Origin: Gari tellinella
Lineage: Eukaryota; Mollusca; Bivalvia; Cardiida; Psammobiidae
Reading direction: 5' to 3'
NCBI GenBank assembly: GCA_922989275.2
Contig: OV277857.1
Span: 8,680,001-8,744,000 of the forward strand
DNA length: 64,000 nt
Positions 55,238 to 64,000 of this stretch are shown here, piece after piece. Made by a program: the position numbers and the translations under genes. Each line of letters opens with the position of its first letter. Positions within the stretch are counted from its first letter, which is position 1. The notes under the pieces were generated by a model that did no database searches, was not told where the DNA came from, and was given only the letters and a program-made list of their open reading frames with translations.

Positions 55238-56106
55238 GGCACTGTTTCACTTTGCACACGATGTTCGTACTAACGTTTGAGACGTCTAAATCGATGTCAA
55301 AAATTGAGGTCTAAAGCGGGTTTTGCGTAGCGTTTGAATTGTATTTTATTTTAACGATACATATAATGTAGATCTATTATATTACACGAGATAGAACTTT
55401 AAATGAAGATCTAGTTACCCTCTTTACTTTGACATTGATAAGTCACATATTTTACAAACAATGAAGCACTTTTTAATTGTGGCTCTTTAAAACCAAAACA
55501 ACTGTGTGATTTCTAGCGAGACTTCACATTGTCAGGCTACAAAGAATGACCTTGTGAATTTGTTCTCTTAAAGTTATGGTTCTCTGTTTGTGTTGTACAT
55601 ATGAAAGTAGCCTCGGTACAAATAAATGCAAATTTGTTCAAATTAAATTGACTTTATTTTCAAATCAAATGCCATTTTCTACATGAAATTGCAAAGTTTT
55701 TCGTTTAGATTCTTTCAATGAAGAACTGCTTACACCGCTGCACTAGCCAATTTCAGTTTTATAAGTACATATGGGAGAAATATTTGTTTATCACATTTTA
55801 CACTTGATCGTCAGTATATTCCTCGATTAATAACAAATCGATTGACTGACATTGACGTAAGATATTACTATAATATTTTTCCCCAACGATATCACCAAAG
55901 GAAAATTGGAATTGTGAAATATGACGACATCAATTAGACAGTAAATCCATGCCTGCCAGCATGAAAGAACAATTTTCATGTGTGAACTTCTGAATTAATA
56001 TTCTTTCTGAATCGAATGAGACCCTTAATCCTTGTCGTAAACTATACAGTGGACCAGAGGTATTATTATTTCCAAAAACATGTACACACGTTTATGTTAA
56101 AAACCT
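55238..56106. other. Low-repeat DNA upstream of known Vsx exons
   Basis: AT-rich; searched for the missing N-terminal Vsx exon on the minus strand without success. Confidence 0.35.
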
Positions 56107-56343
56107 GGGGCCCGTCTCACGAAACGTTTCGATAAAAATGGTCGTTTTTCAAAACTTTGAAATGCATCTCATTTCTGCTTTGTCCATCTAATCCTGTCTT
56201 TTGACATCTATTTTAAATCGCCTTTTCAAGACGATTCCAAAGAGATGTCACAAGACAGGATTATACGAAGAAATAAATAATAATTTAGATTTTTAGAATC
56301 TGACTTACGCACTATTTATCGTACAACGGTTCAGGGGCCCGTT
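56107..56343. mobile_element. D-family element
   Basis: GGGGCCCGTCTCACGAAACG; hairpin CGCCTTTTCAAGACGATTCC, AGATGTCACAAGACAGGATT; shares its right end with the next copy. Confidence 0.75.
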
Positions 56344-56574
56344 TCATAAAACTTCGTACGCCAAAAACGGTCGTAAGTCAAAACTTTAAAATACATTTAA
56401 TTTCAGATGTCTATCTAATCCTGTCTTATGACATCTCTTTGGAACCGTCTTTTCAAGACGGTTCCAAAGAGATGTCACAAGACAGGATTAGATGGAGAAA
56501 TAAATACTATTTGAGATTTTTATAATCTGACTTACGACAACATTTGTCGTACGATGTTTTATGAAACGGACCCC
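56334..56574. mobile_element. D-family element, best-preserved copy
   Basis: GGGGCCCGTTTCATAAAACT to GTTTTATGAAACGGACCCCT. Perfect hairpin arms GGAACCGTCTTTTCAAGACG and continuation with GATGTCACAAGACAGGATTA. Confidence 0.82.
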
Positions 56575-56689
56575 TTATGTCCACGGCAAAAGGTTTAGAG
56601 TCATATCAGACGCCGGATATTCTGCTTTACTTTTTTCCTTTGATACATAAACTATTCCTGACTGTATAAAATTAACTATTTTCATCAGT

Positions 56690-56939
56690 TACAGTGGAGA
56701 ATCTGTTATTCTTTCCCGTTTAAACGCAAACGTACGCAAACGCAAAGCGCTAAAACGTAGATAAGAACAACTTTTGGACAATTCTGATATTTCATGTTTA
56801 TCTTGGTGGCAAACAGTTTGGAACCTGATCAGACGCCGGGTTACCCGGCGTCTGATCTGGCTCCAAACTGTTTGCACTGTAAATAATAGTTTTAGTGTAA
56901 ACGCGTTTATTGGGAAAGAATAACAGATTCTCCACTGTA
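56690..56939 (-). mobile_element. Family A MITE (A21)
   Basis: Intact TA-flanked copy. Confidence 0.93.
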
Positions 56940-56989
56940 CTGTGATGTTCTATACAATGGAGAGAGGCGACGCTGTTTCTATTGAGTAC

Positions 56990-57300
56990 AGTTAATAACT
57001 GTTTCTGTAAACCATACATTTAGTAAAGTACGTGTGTACTACAAACAGGATTATTTTTTTCTGTAACGCATACATGTACCCGTTGAAAACTATTTCTGTA
57101 ATACACTAAAATTACTATATTATTTGTAATACATACATTAAGAGACATGCGGTATTTCTGTAATATATGCAATCCATGAATTATTTCTGAATGCATGGAC
57201 TAATATGTAGAAAAGTTTCTGAAAAACAAGCATCAAATAATATATTCTATAATTCATATAAAAAAGATATTTGTTTCTCTAATACAAACTGTAAGAGAAT
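56990..57300. repeat. Irregular TTTCTGTAATACATAC repeat
   Basis: TTTCTGTAA or TTTCTGAA phrases with CATACAT recur at about 40-base spacing from 57000 to 57215; a loose minisatellite. Confidence 0.5.
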
Positions 57301-57508
57301 ATTTCTGTGTCAATGTGATACATGGGGAGGGGGCAAATTTTTTCTTGATCCAACTTGTTTTCAAATGCAAGTTTATTCAGAGTTAGAAGTGATTGGATAC
57401 ATCATAGTGCTCTGCTTCAATAAGATAACAACCCAGTGATATGTTCCTAAAAGAAAGGGATATCGACTTTACAGTCAAACCTAATTATGCCTATCTTTAT
57501 CCTGATAT

Positions 57509-57759
57509 TACAGTGGAGAAAACGTTATTCTTTCCCAATAAACGCGTTTACGCTAAAACTAGTATTTCCACTGCAAACAGTTTGGAGCCAGATCAGACGC
57601 CGGGTAACCCGGTGTCTGATCAGGCTCCGAACTGTTTGTCATCCAGGTTAAAATCAACTTTCAGAATTGTAAAAAAGTAGTTATTTTCTACATTTTAGTG
57701 GTTTGCGTTTGAGTTTCGTTTGGGTTTAAACGGGAAAGAATAACAGATTCTCCACTGTA
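57509..57759 (+). mobile_element. Family A MITE (A22)
   Basis: Left TIR GAGAAAACGTT, right TIR AACAGATTCTCC: hybrid ends. Confidence 0.92.
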
Positions 57760-57824
57760 GCTATGTAATTGTTGTCTGCAACATATCTTAAATTTGATTT
57801 ATTTACTTTTTTTCTTTCCTGCAC

Positions 57825-58100
57825 TATTTGCAGTGTCAACCCGATTGGATGCATATTAAATACTCCGTAACTCGGCGTCTGATCTGGATCCAGACTGTTT
57901 GTAACAGTTATGAACAATTCGCCATTAAAAGACGGATACTTCGAGTATGTTATCTACTTTTATTTTCCAAAAGTTTTATTTAATGAAATCTTAAATGTAA
58001 CGGTTGAAAAGTCGAAATGAGTGTAACACAGTTTAGATCTTGATCAGACGCCGAGTTACTCGGCTTCTGATCTGGATACAACATGTTTGAAAAGTGTAAA
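57825..58100. repeat. Two E-type core remnants
   Basis: AACTCGGCGTCTGATCTGGA half-core near 57871, and CACAGTTTAGATCTTGATCA, GACGCCGAGTTACTCGGC near 58028. Confidence 0.55.
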
Positions 58101-58109
58101 CAATTCCCC

Positions 58110-58553
58110 CAACCTAGTACAGGATAAAGATTGATACTTTATGTCAATCATAGCAGACACACGCCTTTATATAAAATAAAAAATAATACATCAAAACCGC
58201 ACTATTGATTTCGACAATAAATGGTTAATTTATTTTATAACTTTGAATGAATTTGATTTACGGAGTCAAATCTGTCAGATTTCATTTCATATTAGCTACC
58301 ATTAATTAGACAGGTTCATTCGGCTGAGTAGATTATAAGCTGGAAAACTTGAACAATTTTCCCCCATTAGATTAACACAAACGACATCCGACAAGGCCTT
58401 CATTTCCACCAAAAGACGCGCAGTGAAGCAATTTGTACAATTAGATTTTATAGTGTCATAGATTAATAAAACAATATACAGTAAAACCTCCACATTTCGA
58501 CAGCTACATTGTATAAAGAATACTGAGTGATTACATGAAACATCGGGGGTAGC
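58110..58553. other. Low-repeat DNA
   Basis: A minus-strand ORF of about 63 codons (58493-58302) has no recognisable domain and was not called. Confidence 0.35.
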
Positions 58554-58804
58554 TTAACCCTTTGAACCCTAGTCCCGCTTATAGGCGTCCTTTTCAATCA
58601 GTGTACATGTTAATAGTACACTTGTCCTATGCAAACAGTGAAGACCCAGATCAGAGGGCTCCGATAGGAGCCCTCTGATCAGGGTCTTCACTGTTTGTCA
58701 TAATGCCAAACATTGACAAAAACAACCCTTAAAAGTCAGAAATTGACTAGACTAAAATGGAAACTGGACTTGTCCATTTAAAATTTCAGGGAGGAAAGAG
58801 TTAA
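58554..58804. mobile_element. F-family MITE, intact
   Basis: TTAACCCTTTGAACCCTAGT to CAGGGAGGAAAGAGTTAA. Perfect core CAAACAGTGAAGACCCAGAT, GGCTCCGATAGGAGCC. Confidence 0.86.
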
Positions 58805-58859
58805 AGCAAGGTGAAAGTAATTCTGTTTTAAGCAACCACGTGTTTTAAACACAAGTAAT

Positions 58860-59100
58860 GTATCTGTTATTCTTTCCCGTTTAAACGCAAACGTACGCAA
58901 ACGCAAAGCACTAAAACTTAGAAAAGAACAACTTTTGGACAATTCTGATATTTCATGTTTATCTTGGTGGCAAACAGATTGGAGCCTGATCAGACGCCGG
59001 GTTACCCGGCGTCTGATCTGGCTCCAAACTGTTTGCACTGTAAATAATAGTTTTAGCGTAAACGCGTTTATTGGGAAAGAATAACAGATTCTCCACTGTA
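58860..59100 (-). mobile_element. Family A MITE (A23), left tip lost
   Basis: Starts TATCTGTTATTCTTTCCCG without CAGTGGAGA; right end intact. Confidence 0.85.
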
Positions 59101-59261
59101 ATACATCTCTAGGTATTTCTGTTCGGCCAACCTTGTATTACAATGCCGTTAGTTATCTTAAGGGCAGGTGGATCATAAATGCATAAATAACTAACGCAGA
59201 AAACTCCTGTACGTGTAGCAGTTTAATGCATTTTATACGTGGACTGCAGTATACTGTCACC

Positions 59262-60093
59262 TACAGTCATGGGACATAATTATTCGTCACTCAGCCAAAG
59301 AGTTGCTTATTTTTATCAGCTTTTTTCAACTGTTTATTAAAGATAAAGCTGTAGACAACATTCAGTGTAGTTCTGTTTGGTTTTAAAAGTTGGAGCAGGG
59401 ATCTGTAAAATGTTTTCTAGTCTCAAATTGAACATGTGATTCTTTGTTTCTCGTTGCTAGGTAATTTTAGAATGTACATGCAAAATGTGAACCATATTAC
59501 ATTATATGGTTGCCATGGTAACAAAAGATGAAAGTTATGTAAAACTACACCAAATTAACGATCACCTTACGTATGCGATGAAAAGTAAAATAAAAAAGAT
59601 GCCATTAAAAACCTCTTTTACTGCATGTTAAGTCACACAGTTCTAAATTTCAATCGGTAAACTTGATTTCCCATAGACTTCCATGTTAATTTTATCATTT
59701 ATCGCATGTCAGTAAACTTGAACATTAACAATTTCATTAATTTTCTTCAGTTTGTATTTGAAAGTGTACTATTGTGTGGGAGATTATGTTTTCAAATAAA
59801 CACGTTCTTGAATTATAATTATTGGTCACATTTATTACCATGTCAACCGGTTAAATGGAACAAGTCAATTTTTTCACTTATATTCTAAAGTCGCCTAGCA
59901 ACAAAATTCTATTCCGAACATCAGAGAAACCAATCTATACCTGAAAAGTGAATACCCCAACTTTTAAACTGGCATACATCGTGGTGTAATTTTGTGTTCA
60001 ACAGTTTTGTTGCAGCACCAATAATGTAGAAAATGTGTGGGAAAAATGCCAAAATTTCGTAGAGTGACGAATAATTATGTCCGATGACTGTAC
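59262..60093. mobile_element. Element S: 832-bp TIR element (TA target)
   Basis: TA, CAGTCATGGGACATAATTAT and exact inverse apart from one base (ATAATTATGTCCGATGACTG), TA. TIR of about 30 bp. No transposase ORF; longest internal ORF is 60 codons and hydrophobic. Confidence 0.8.
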
Positions 60094-60187
60094 CATTGAG
60101 TTGATGCTTAATACAAGATTGATTTACCAGGAAATCCAACTATGACAGCAGCGCAAAAGACTTGTCGTCAGTGATTATGTCAGATAG

Positions 60188-60454
60188 GTTGTAATTGTAG
60201 CAGGATAAAAGTATAGCAGAAAATTCTGCGTTACTTCCATCTCTTTTAGCTGTCATCTCTTTAACCCATTCCCCCATAAAGACGCCTTTTTATCAGATAT
60301 ATTTTCTTTATCCTTGTAGATGGTAGCTTAAAGCAGCCTATAAGTAAAGCAGAATTCGCCTTAATGCGCATTCTGCTTTACGTTAAACATGCTTTAGTTT
60401 ATGTGGTCACATGTCTTCAAAACCAGAAACAGGCTATTGAGTAAAAAAGGGTAA
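60188..60454. mobile_element. C-family MITE after a C-type hairpin fragment
   Basis: TTAACCCATTCCCCCATAAA at 60261; hairpin AAGCAGCCTATAAGTAAAGC; right end worn. Confidence 0.65.
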
Positions 60455-60505
60455 AGTTGTGATCTGTATTAAACACCAATAATGTGAGTCTTCTTTTCGA
60501 GTGGT

Positions 60506-60755
60506 TACAGTGGAGAATCTGTTATTCTTTCCCGTTTAAACGCAAACGTACGCAAACGCTAGGCACTAAAACGTAGAAAAGAACAACTTTTGGACAATTC
60601 TAATAATTCTTGTTTATCTTGGTGGCAAACAGTTTGGAGCCTGATCAGACGCCGGGTTACCCGGCGTCTGATCTGGCTCCAAACTGTTTGCACGGCAAAT
60701 AATAGTTTTAGCGTAAACGCGTTTATTGGGAAAGAATAACAGATTATCCACTGTA
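60506..60755 (-). mobile_element. Family A MITE (A24)
   Basis: Intact TA-flanked copy. Confidence 0.92.
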
Positions 60756-60762
60756 ACCACTT

Positions 60763-61361
60763 AAGCACGAGAAAATAATGCAGAACGAGCCTTACTTTCA
60801 GGCTGCTTTAAGCGTCCATCTGCTAGAATATAGAAAATATTTCTTATGATACATATTTTTGAGTGTATATAAAATGGAACTTGAGCGGAAAAACACGCCT
60901 TTGTACAGTGGAGAATCTGTTATTCTTTCCCGTTTAAACGCAAACGTACGCAAAGCACTAAAACGTAGAAAAGAACAACTTTTGGACAATTCTGATAATT
61001 CTTGTTTATCTTGGTCGCAAACAGTTTGGAGCCTGATCAGACGCCGCGTAACCCGGCGTCTGATCTGGCTTCAAACTGTTTGCACTGCAAATAATAGTTT
61101 TAGCGTAAACGCGTTTATTGGGAAAGAATAACAGATTCTCCACTGTACACCTTTAATTTATCCCTTTATTGCAGAATTCAGTTCTTCTTTATAACTTTAG
61201 AAATGTGCACCATAAATAATTACAATATTTGAGTAAATATTGCTAAACGCAAAACGACAGTAAACCAGAACGCGCACTAAGGCTCATTCTACTTTGCTTT
61301 CAATCTGCTTTCAGTGGCCACCTGTTTATAAAACTAGAAATATGTTAAGGATAATGGGTTA
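60763..61361. mobile_element. C-family right and left parts around A25
   Basis: CTTTCAGGCTGCTTTAAGCG and GAAAAACACGCCTTTG before A25; ACCTTTAATTTATCCC and AAGGATAATGGGTTAA after it. Confidence 0.55.
60904..61147 (-). mobile_element. Family A MITE (A25), nested in C
   Basis: Intact TA-flanked copy with a 6-base deletion in the ACGCAAACG arm. Confidence 0.92.
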
Positions 61362-61395
61362 AGCAGACGAATGGTTGGTGTAATGCTGTTTATAG

Positions 61396-61899
61396 TACAG
61401 AAAACCCATGTAAACAGGACATGGGTGGGGACAACATAAATTTCCTGTTAAGAGGGGCTTCCAGTTTAGAGGGGTTTTAACCCATAGTATGATCTAGTAC
61501 GAAAGATAGGTGACCACTTAAAGCAGGTTGAAAGAAACAGGACATGGGTGGGGACAACATAAATTTCCTGTTAAGAGGGGCTTCCAGTTTAGAGGGGTTT
61601 TAACCCAAAGTATGATCTAGTACGAAAGATAGGTGACCACTTAAAGCAGTTTGAAAGTGAAGTAGAATACGCCTTAGTGCGCATTCTGCTTTACTTTCAA
61701 CCTGCTTTAAGCTATCATCTGCTAGAATGTATAAAGTGGAACTTTTTTCTTAATGTTTGAATAAACCAAAGACGTAAAAGGCGTTTTTATGGTGTAATTG
61801 TTTAAAATAAAGAAGGGTTAGAAATGGGACCAAAGTTTTTGTCCGGTTTAGAGAGAATTTCGGTATTCAGAGGTTCCGGTTTGGAGGGATTTCACTGTA
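61396..61899. mobile_element. TIR element with nested, partly duplicated C MITE
   Basis: TACAGAAAACCCATGTAAAC left; GGAGGGATTTCACTGTA right. Encloses a C copy (GGTTTTAACCCATAGTATGA ... ATGGTGTAATTGTTTAA). Confidence 0.5.
61412..61657. repeat. 123-bp tandem duplication
   Basis: 61412-61534 is repeated at 61535-61657 with two differences by eye. The unit spans a TIR-element part (AAACAGGACATGGGTGGGGA) and a C-MITE left arm (AAAGCAGGTTGAAAG). Confidence 0.85.
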
Positions 61900-62150
61900 C
61901 ATATCTATCTGTTCAATGTCTAGTCGTCTGTCTTGTGTTTCAGCAGATGCGTTCTGTCATCCGGGGAACTATAATGATGACAAATTCCGCTATATGTCTA
62001 GGCCTGTATATGGAAGTTGGTTTATATTACGGTTGGGGCTCCGTATAAATTTGCAGAACCATTCTACACATTTCTTAGTTTTGATACCGTGCATCGAGGT
62101 ACATTTGAACGTTAAAAGTTGATAACTCAAACATGCTTAAAAGTAAAAAA

Positions 62151-62402
62151 TTAACCCTTTTAGTTAACCGTTTCACTCTCAGTGACGTCTAAAAGCCCGT
62201 TTACAAACAGTTTGGACTCTGTTCAGACGCCGCGTAACGCGGCGTCAAATCAGCTTTGACACTCGTTTTTAAATTTCTTCAGTCAAACTGCCTTATATTT
62301 TGTACTTTGAAACGACGTTGCAGACAACAAATTTGAGGCAGACGACAATGAAACGGTGAAGGGGTAAACATCCCATGAAAACTTTGGCAGTGAAAGGGTT
62401 AA
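62151..62402. mobile_element. J-family MITE (TTAA)
   Basis: TTAACCCTTTTAGTTAACCG to TTTGGCAGTGAAAGGGTTAA. Core GACGCCGCGTAACGCGGCGTC; AGGCAGACGACAATG motif. Confidence 0.7.
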
Positions 62403-62414
62403 ACCAAATGCATA

Positions 62415-62902
62415 TACAGTGGAGAATCTGTTATTCTTTCCCAGTAAACGCGTTTACGCTAAAACTATTATTTGAAGTGCAAACAGTTTGGAGCCAGATC
62501 AGACGCCGGGTAACTCGGCGTCTGATCAGGCTCCAAACTGTTTGCCACCAAGATAAACATGAAATATCAGAATTGTCCATAAGTTGTTCTTTTCTACGTT
62601 TTAGCGCTTTGCGTTTGCGTACGTTTGCGTTTTTGTGACTTTACGTCACTATATCTTTTACGAGGTCACACGTAATCAATAATTACTTTGGGTGTTATTT
62701 CTGTAAAAACTTCATTAAAATTAATATAATAAAACAATCAATTTGTGTGGATGGATATGAAAAATATATCACTCGAATGGGTTGTTATTTAGTTAAAAAA
62801 CTCGTCCTACAGACTCATTTTTTAACAAAATAACAACCAATTCTCTTGATATATTTTTCATATCAATCCAATGGAATTGATTATCCTCTATATCTCCACT
62901 GT
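62415..62902 (+). mobile_element. Family A MITE (A26), split by a palindromic insertion
   Basis: Left TIR and core intact to 62631 (TTTGCGTACGTTTGCGTTT). The right tip ATCTCCACTGTA is at 62891-62902. Between them are about 255 bases containing an inverted repeat (GGTTGTTATTTAGTTAAAAA / TTTTTTAACAAAATAACAAC; GATATGAAAAATATATCA / TGATATATTTTTCATATC). Confidence 0.75.
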
Positions 62903-63236
62903 ATCACATGTCATGTATATAATGTACTTTTTCTTATAACTCCTTTATGGAATGCTTTCGCATTCTTTTATATCGTTTACTGTGTATGTGTACGTATGTA
63001 TTGAATGTGCATTGATGAAATGTAAATGAATATTATATATACATGTATATGGTTTTTTTATTTATGATATATTGTATAATTGTTTATCACATTTTAAATC
63101 CATTTAATCCAGACAGAAAAGTTTAATTCCTCTATATTCTCACTCCAGTCTCTTCATTTATCAGAAATATTTGCTATTATTAACATGATTAATGTAAATA
63201 CAATACAAGGCCTACATCACTCCTTTATTGTTGTTT
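62903..63236. other. AT-rich DNA
   Basis: ATGTATATAC-rich; no gene or element recognised. Confidence 0.4.
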
Positions 63237-63475
63237 CAGTGGAAAAGACGTTATTTTTCCTAAAAACTCTAAAACTGTTATTTCCAATGCTACCAATTTG
63301 GAGCCAGATCAGACGCCGGGTAACCCGGCGTCCGATTTTGGCGCAAAACTGTTATCTATTCAGATTAAAACTAAATCGACAGGAAGTTCAAATATGTGTT
63401 ATTGTCTATAATTTAGTGTCTTGCATTTGCTTTTCGATTGCGTTTAAACGGTAAAGACTAACGTTTTCTCCACTG
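63237..63475 (+). mobile_element. Family A MITE (A27), old copy
   Basis: CAGTGGAAAAGACGTTATTT to ACTAACGTTTTCTCCACTG; TA flanks lost; core GACGCCGGGTAACCCGGCGTC kept. Confidence 0.75.
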
Positions 63476-63896
63476 TTATAACCATTTATAGCGCGATTCT
63501 TGGTAAATTTTCCGATCATTTTCTATCGTTTATTTCGCTCAAACGCCGAAAAATCTCAGATCATTTCTTATATTTACATTTTATTTGCTGTAATTTCTAA
63601 TATTAAATGAGCATTTTATAAGTATGCATGTATGTTTAATCCATATTAGAAATATTTAACACGAATAATGTGTACCCTAAATGGAACAGCCGGAACGGTG
63701 TTACTGAAGCAACGCAACAAACTGATTCGCGGATATCGGATCCATAAGCCCCGCCTCATCTGGGGTAAGGTATAAACAAGTCCCACACCTAGAGAAATTG
63801 CGTTCATACAAATTAAACGTCATTTTGTCAAATGGATTTGAATATATACAGCAAATTATTCAAAGAACTACTATTATTACAGACATAATTGGATTA
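63476..63896. other. Low-repeat DNA at the right edge
   Basis: No Vsx N-terminal exon or other gene recognised. Confidence 0.35.
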
Positions 63897-64000
63897 ACAC
63901 TTTACCAAATAGCCTGTTCTACTTTTGAAGACAGGTGATCATTTAAGGCATTCTGCTTTACTCGGTCTGCTTTAAGCCCCCGACTGCTATGATACAGAAA
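63897..64000. mobile_element. C-family MITE cut by the window edge
   Basis: TTAACACTTTACCAAATAGC; shortened hairpin GGCATTCTGCTTTACTC, TCTGCTTTAAGC. Confidence 0.6.

Noticed and set aside
57191..57439. 82-codon plus-strand ORF
   Set aside because: No motif, no splice context and AT-rich composition; not supportable as a gene.
58302..58493. Possible missing N-terminal Vsx exon on the minus strand
   Set aside because: No octapeptide-like motif, no family similarity and no convincing phase-1 donor.
20113..62638. Recurrent 60-145-codon ORFs with QTVWSQIRRRVTRRLI and FAFKRERITDSPL motifs on both strands
   Set aside because: These are translations of family A MITEs. They recur in both orientations, start and stop in terminal repeats or flanks, and the similarity follows DNA palindromes, not codons.

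Overview
The window reads as nuclear DNA of a bivalve mollusc. The evidence is the spliced gene structure (GT-AG exons separated by kilobase introns), dense nested MITEs, tandem ~160-bp 'pearl'-type repeats with a GGAC-rich tract, and a CR1/L2/Jockey-like LINE. The species cannot be read from the sequence. Nothing prokaryotic or organellar is visible.

Two protein genes are supported, both on the minus strand. (1) A Hedgehog acyltransferase (HHAT) gene occupies 14493 down to 1241. Five coding exons, whose phases all fit together, encode the start codon and about the first 276 residues; the rest, including the catalytic half of the MBOAT fold, lies beyond the left edge. (2) A visual system homeobox gene (Vsx, CHX10/ceh-10 type) occupies 53690 down to 26057. 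Four exons encode the lysine/arginine-rich start of the homeodomain, the remaining homeodomain, the CVC domain, and the OAR motif with the stop codon. Its N-terminal exon or exons were not found and probably lie right of 53.7 kb, possibly outside the window. Nothing suggests the two genes cooperate.

The rest is intron and intergenic DNA, much of it transposon-derived. Main families: A, about 250 bp, TA target, terminal motif CAGTGGAGAA, about 30 copies; B, 350-400 bp, TA target, CAGTGYTCCCTCTCTACAAC; C, about 250 bp, TTAA target, ends in TTAACCCATTACCCC; other TTAA elements (E, F, J, L); D, ends in GGGGCCCGTTTYAT; N, a GCTCCAGATAAGGGGAGTA hairpin family; plus single larger terminal-inverted-repeat elements (O, R, S, U, X). 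Insertions within insertions are frequent.

Layout: 1-1240 HHAT intron; 1241-14493 HHAT exons among MITEs and two pearl-type repeat blocks (5.2-8.5 kb nested, 12.2-13.9 kb with a 320-bp higher-order period); 14.5-16 kb upstream DNA with a tRNA-derived SINE; 16-18.7 kb a broken and inverted LINE block; 19-25.4 kb MITEs; 25.5-53.7 kb Vsx; 53.7-64 kb MITE-rich upstream or first-intron DNA.

The most unusual observations are: (a) MITE families with unrelated ends share the same long central hairpin cassettes, suggesting modular exchange of a hairpin core; (b) a MITE inserted one base into the intron after the Vsx homeodomain exon, so the 5' splice site from +2 onward is transposon DNA; (c) a MITE lying between two identical 116-bp direct repeats; (d) a 64-bp perfect palindrome at a head-to-head LINE junction; (e) duplication of an HHAT exon edge together with its splice acceptor.
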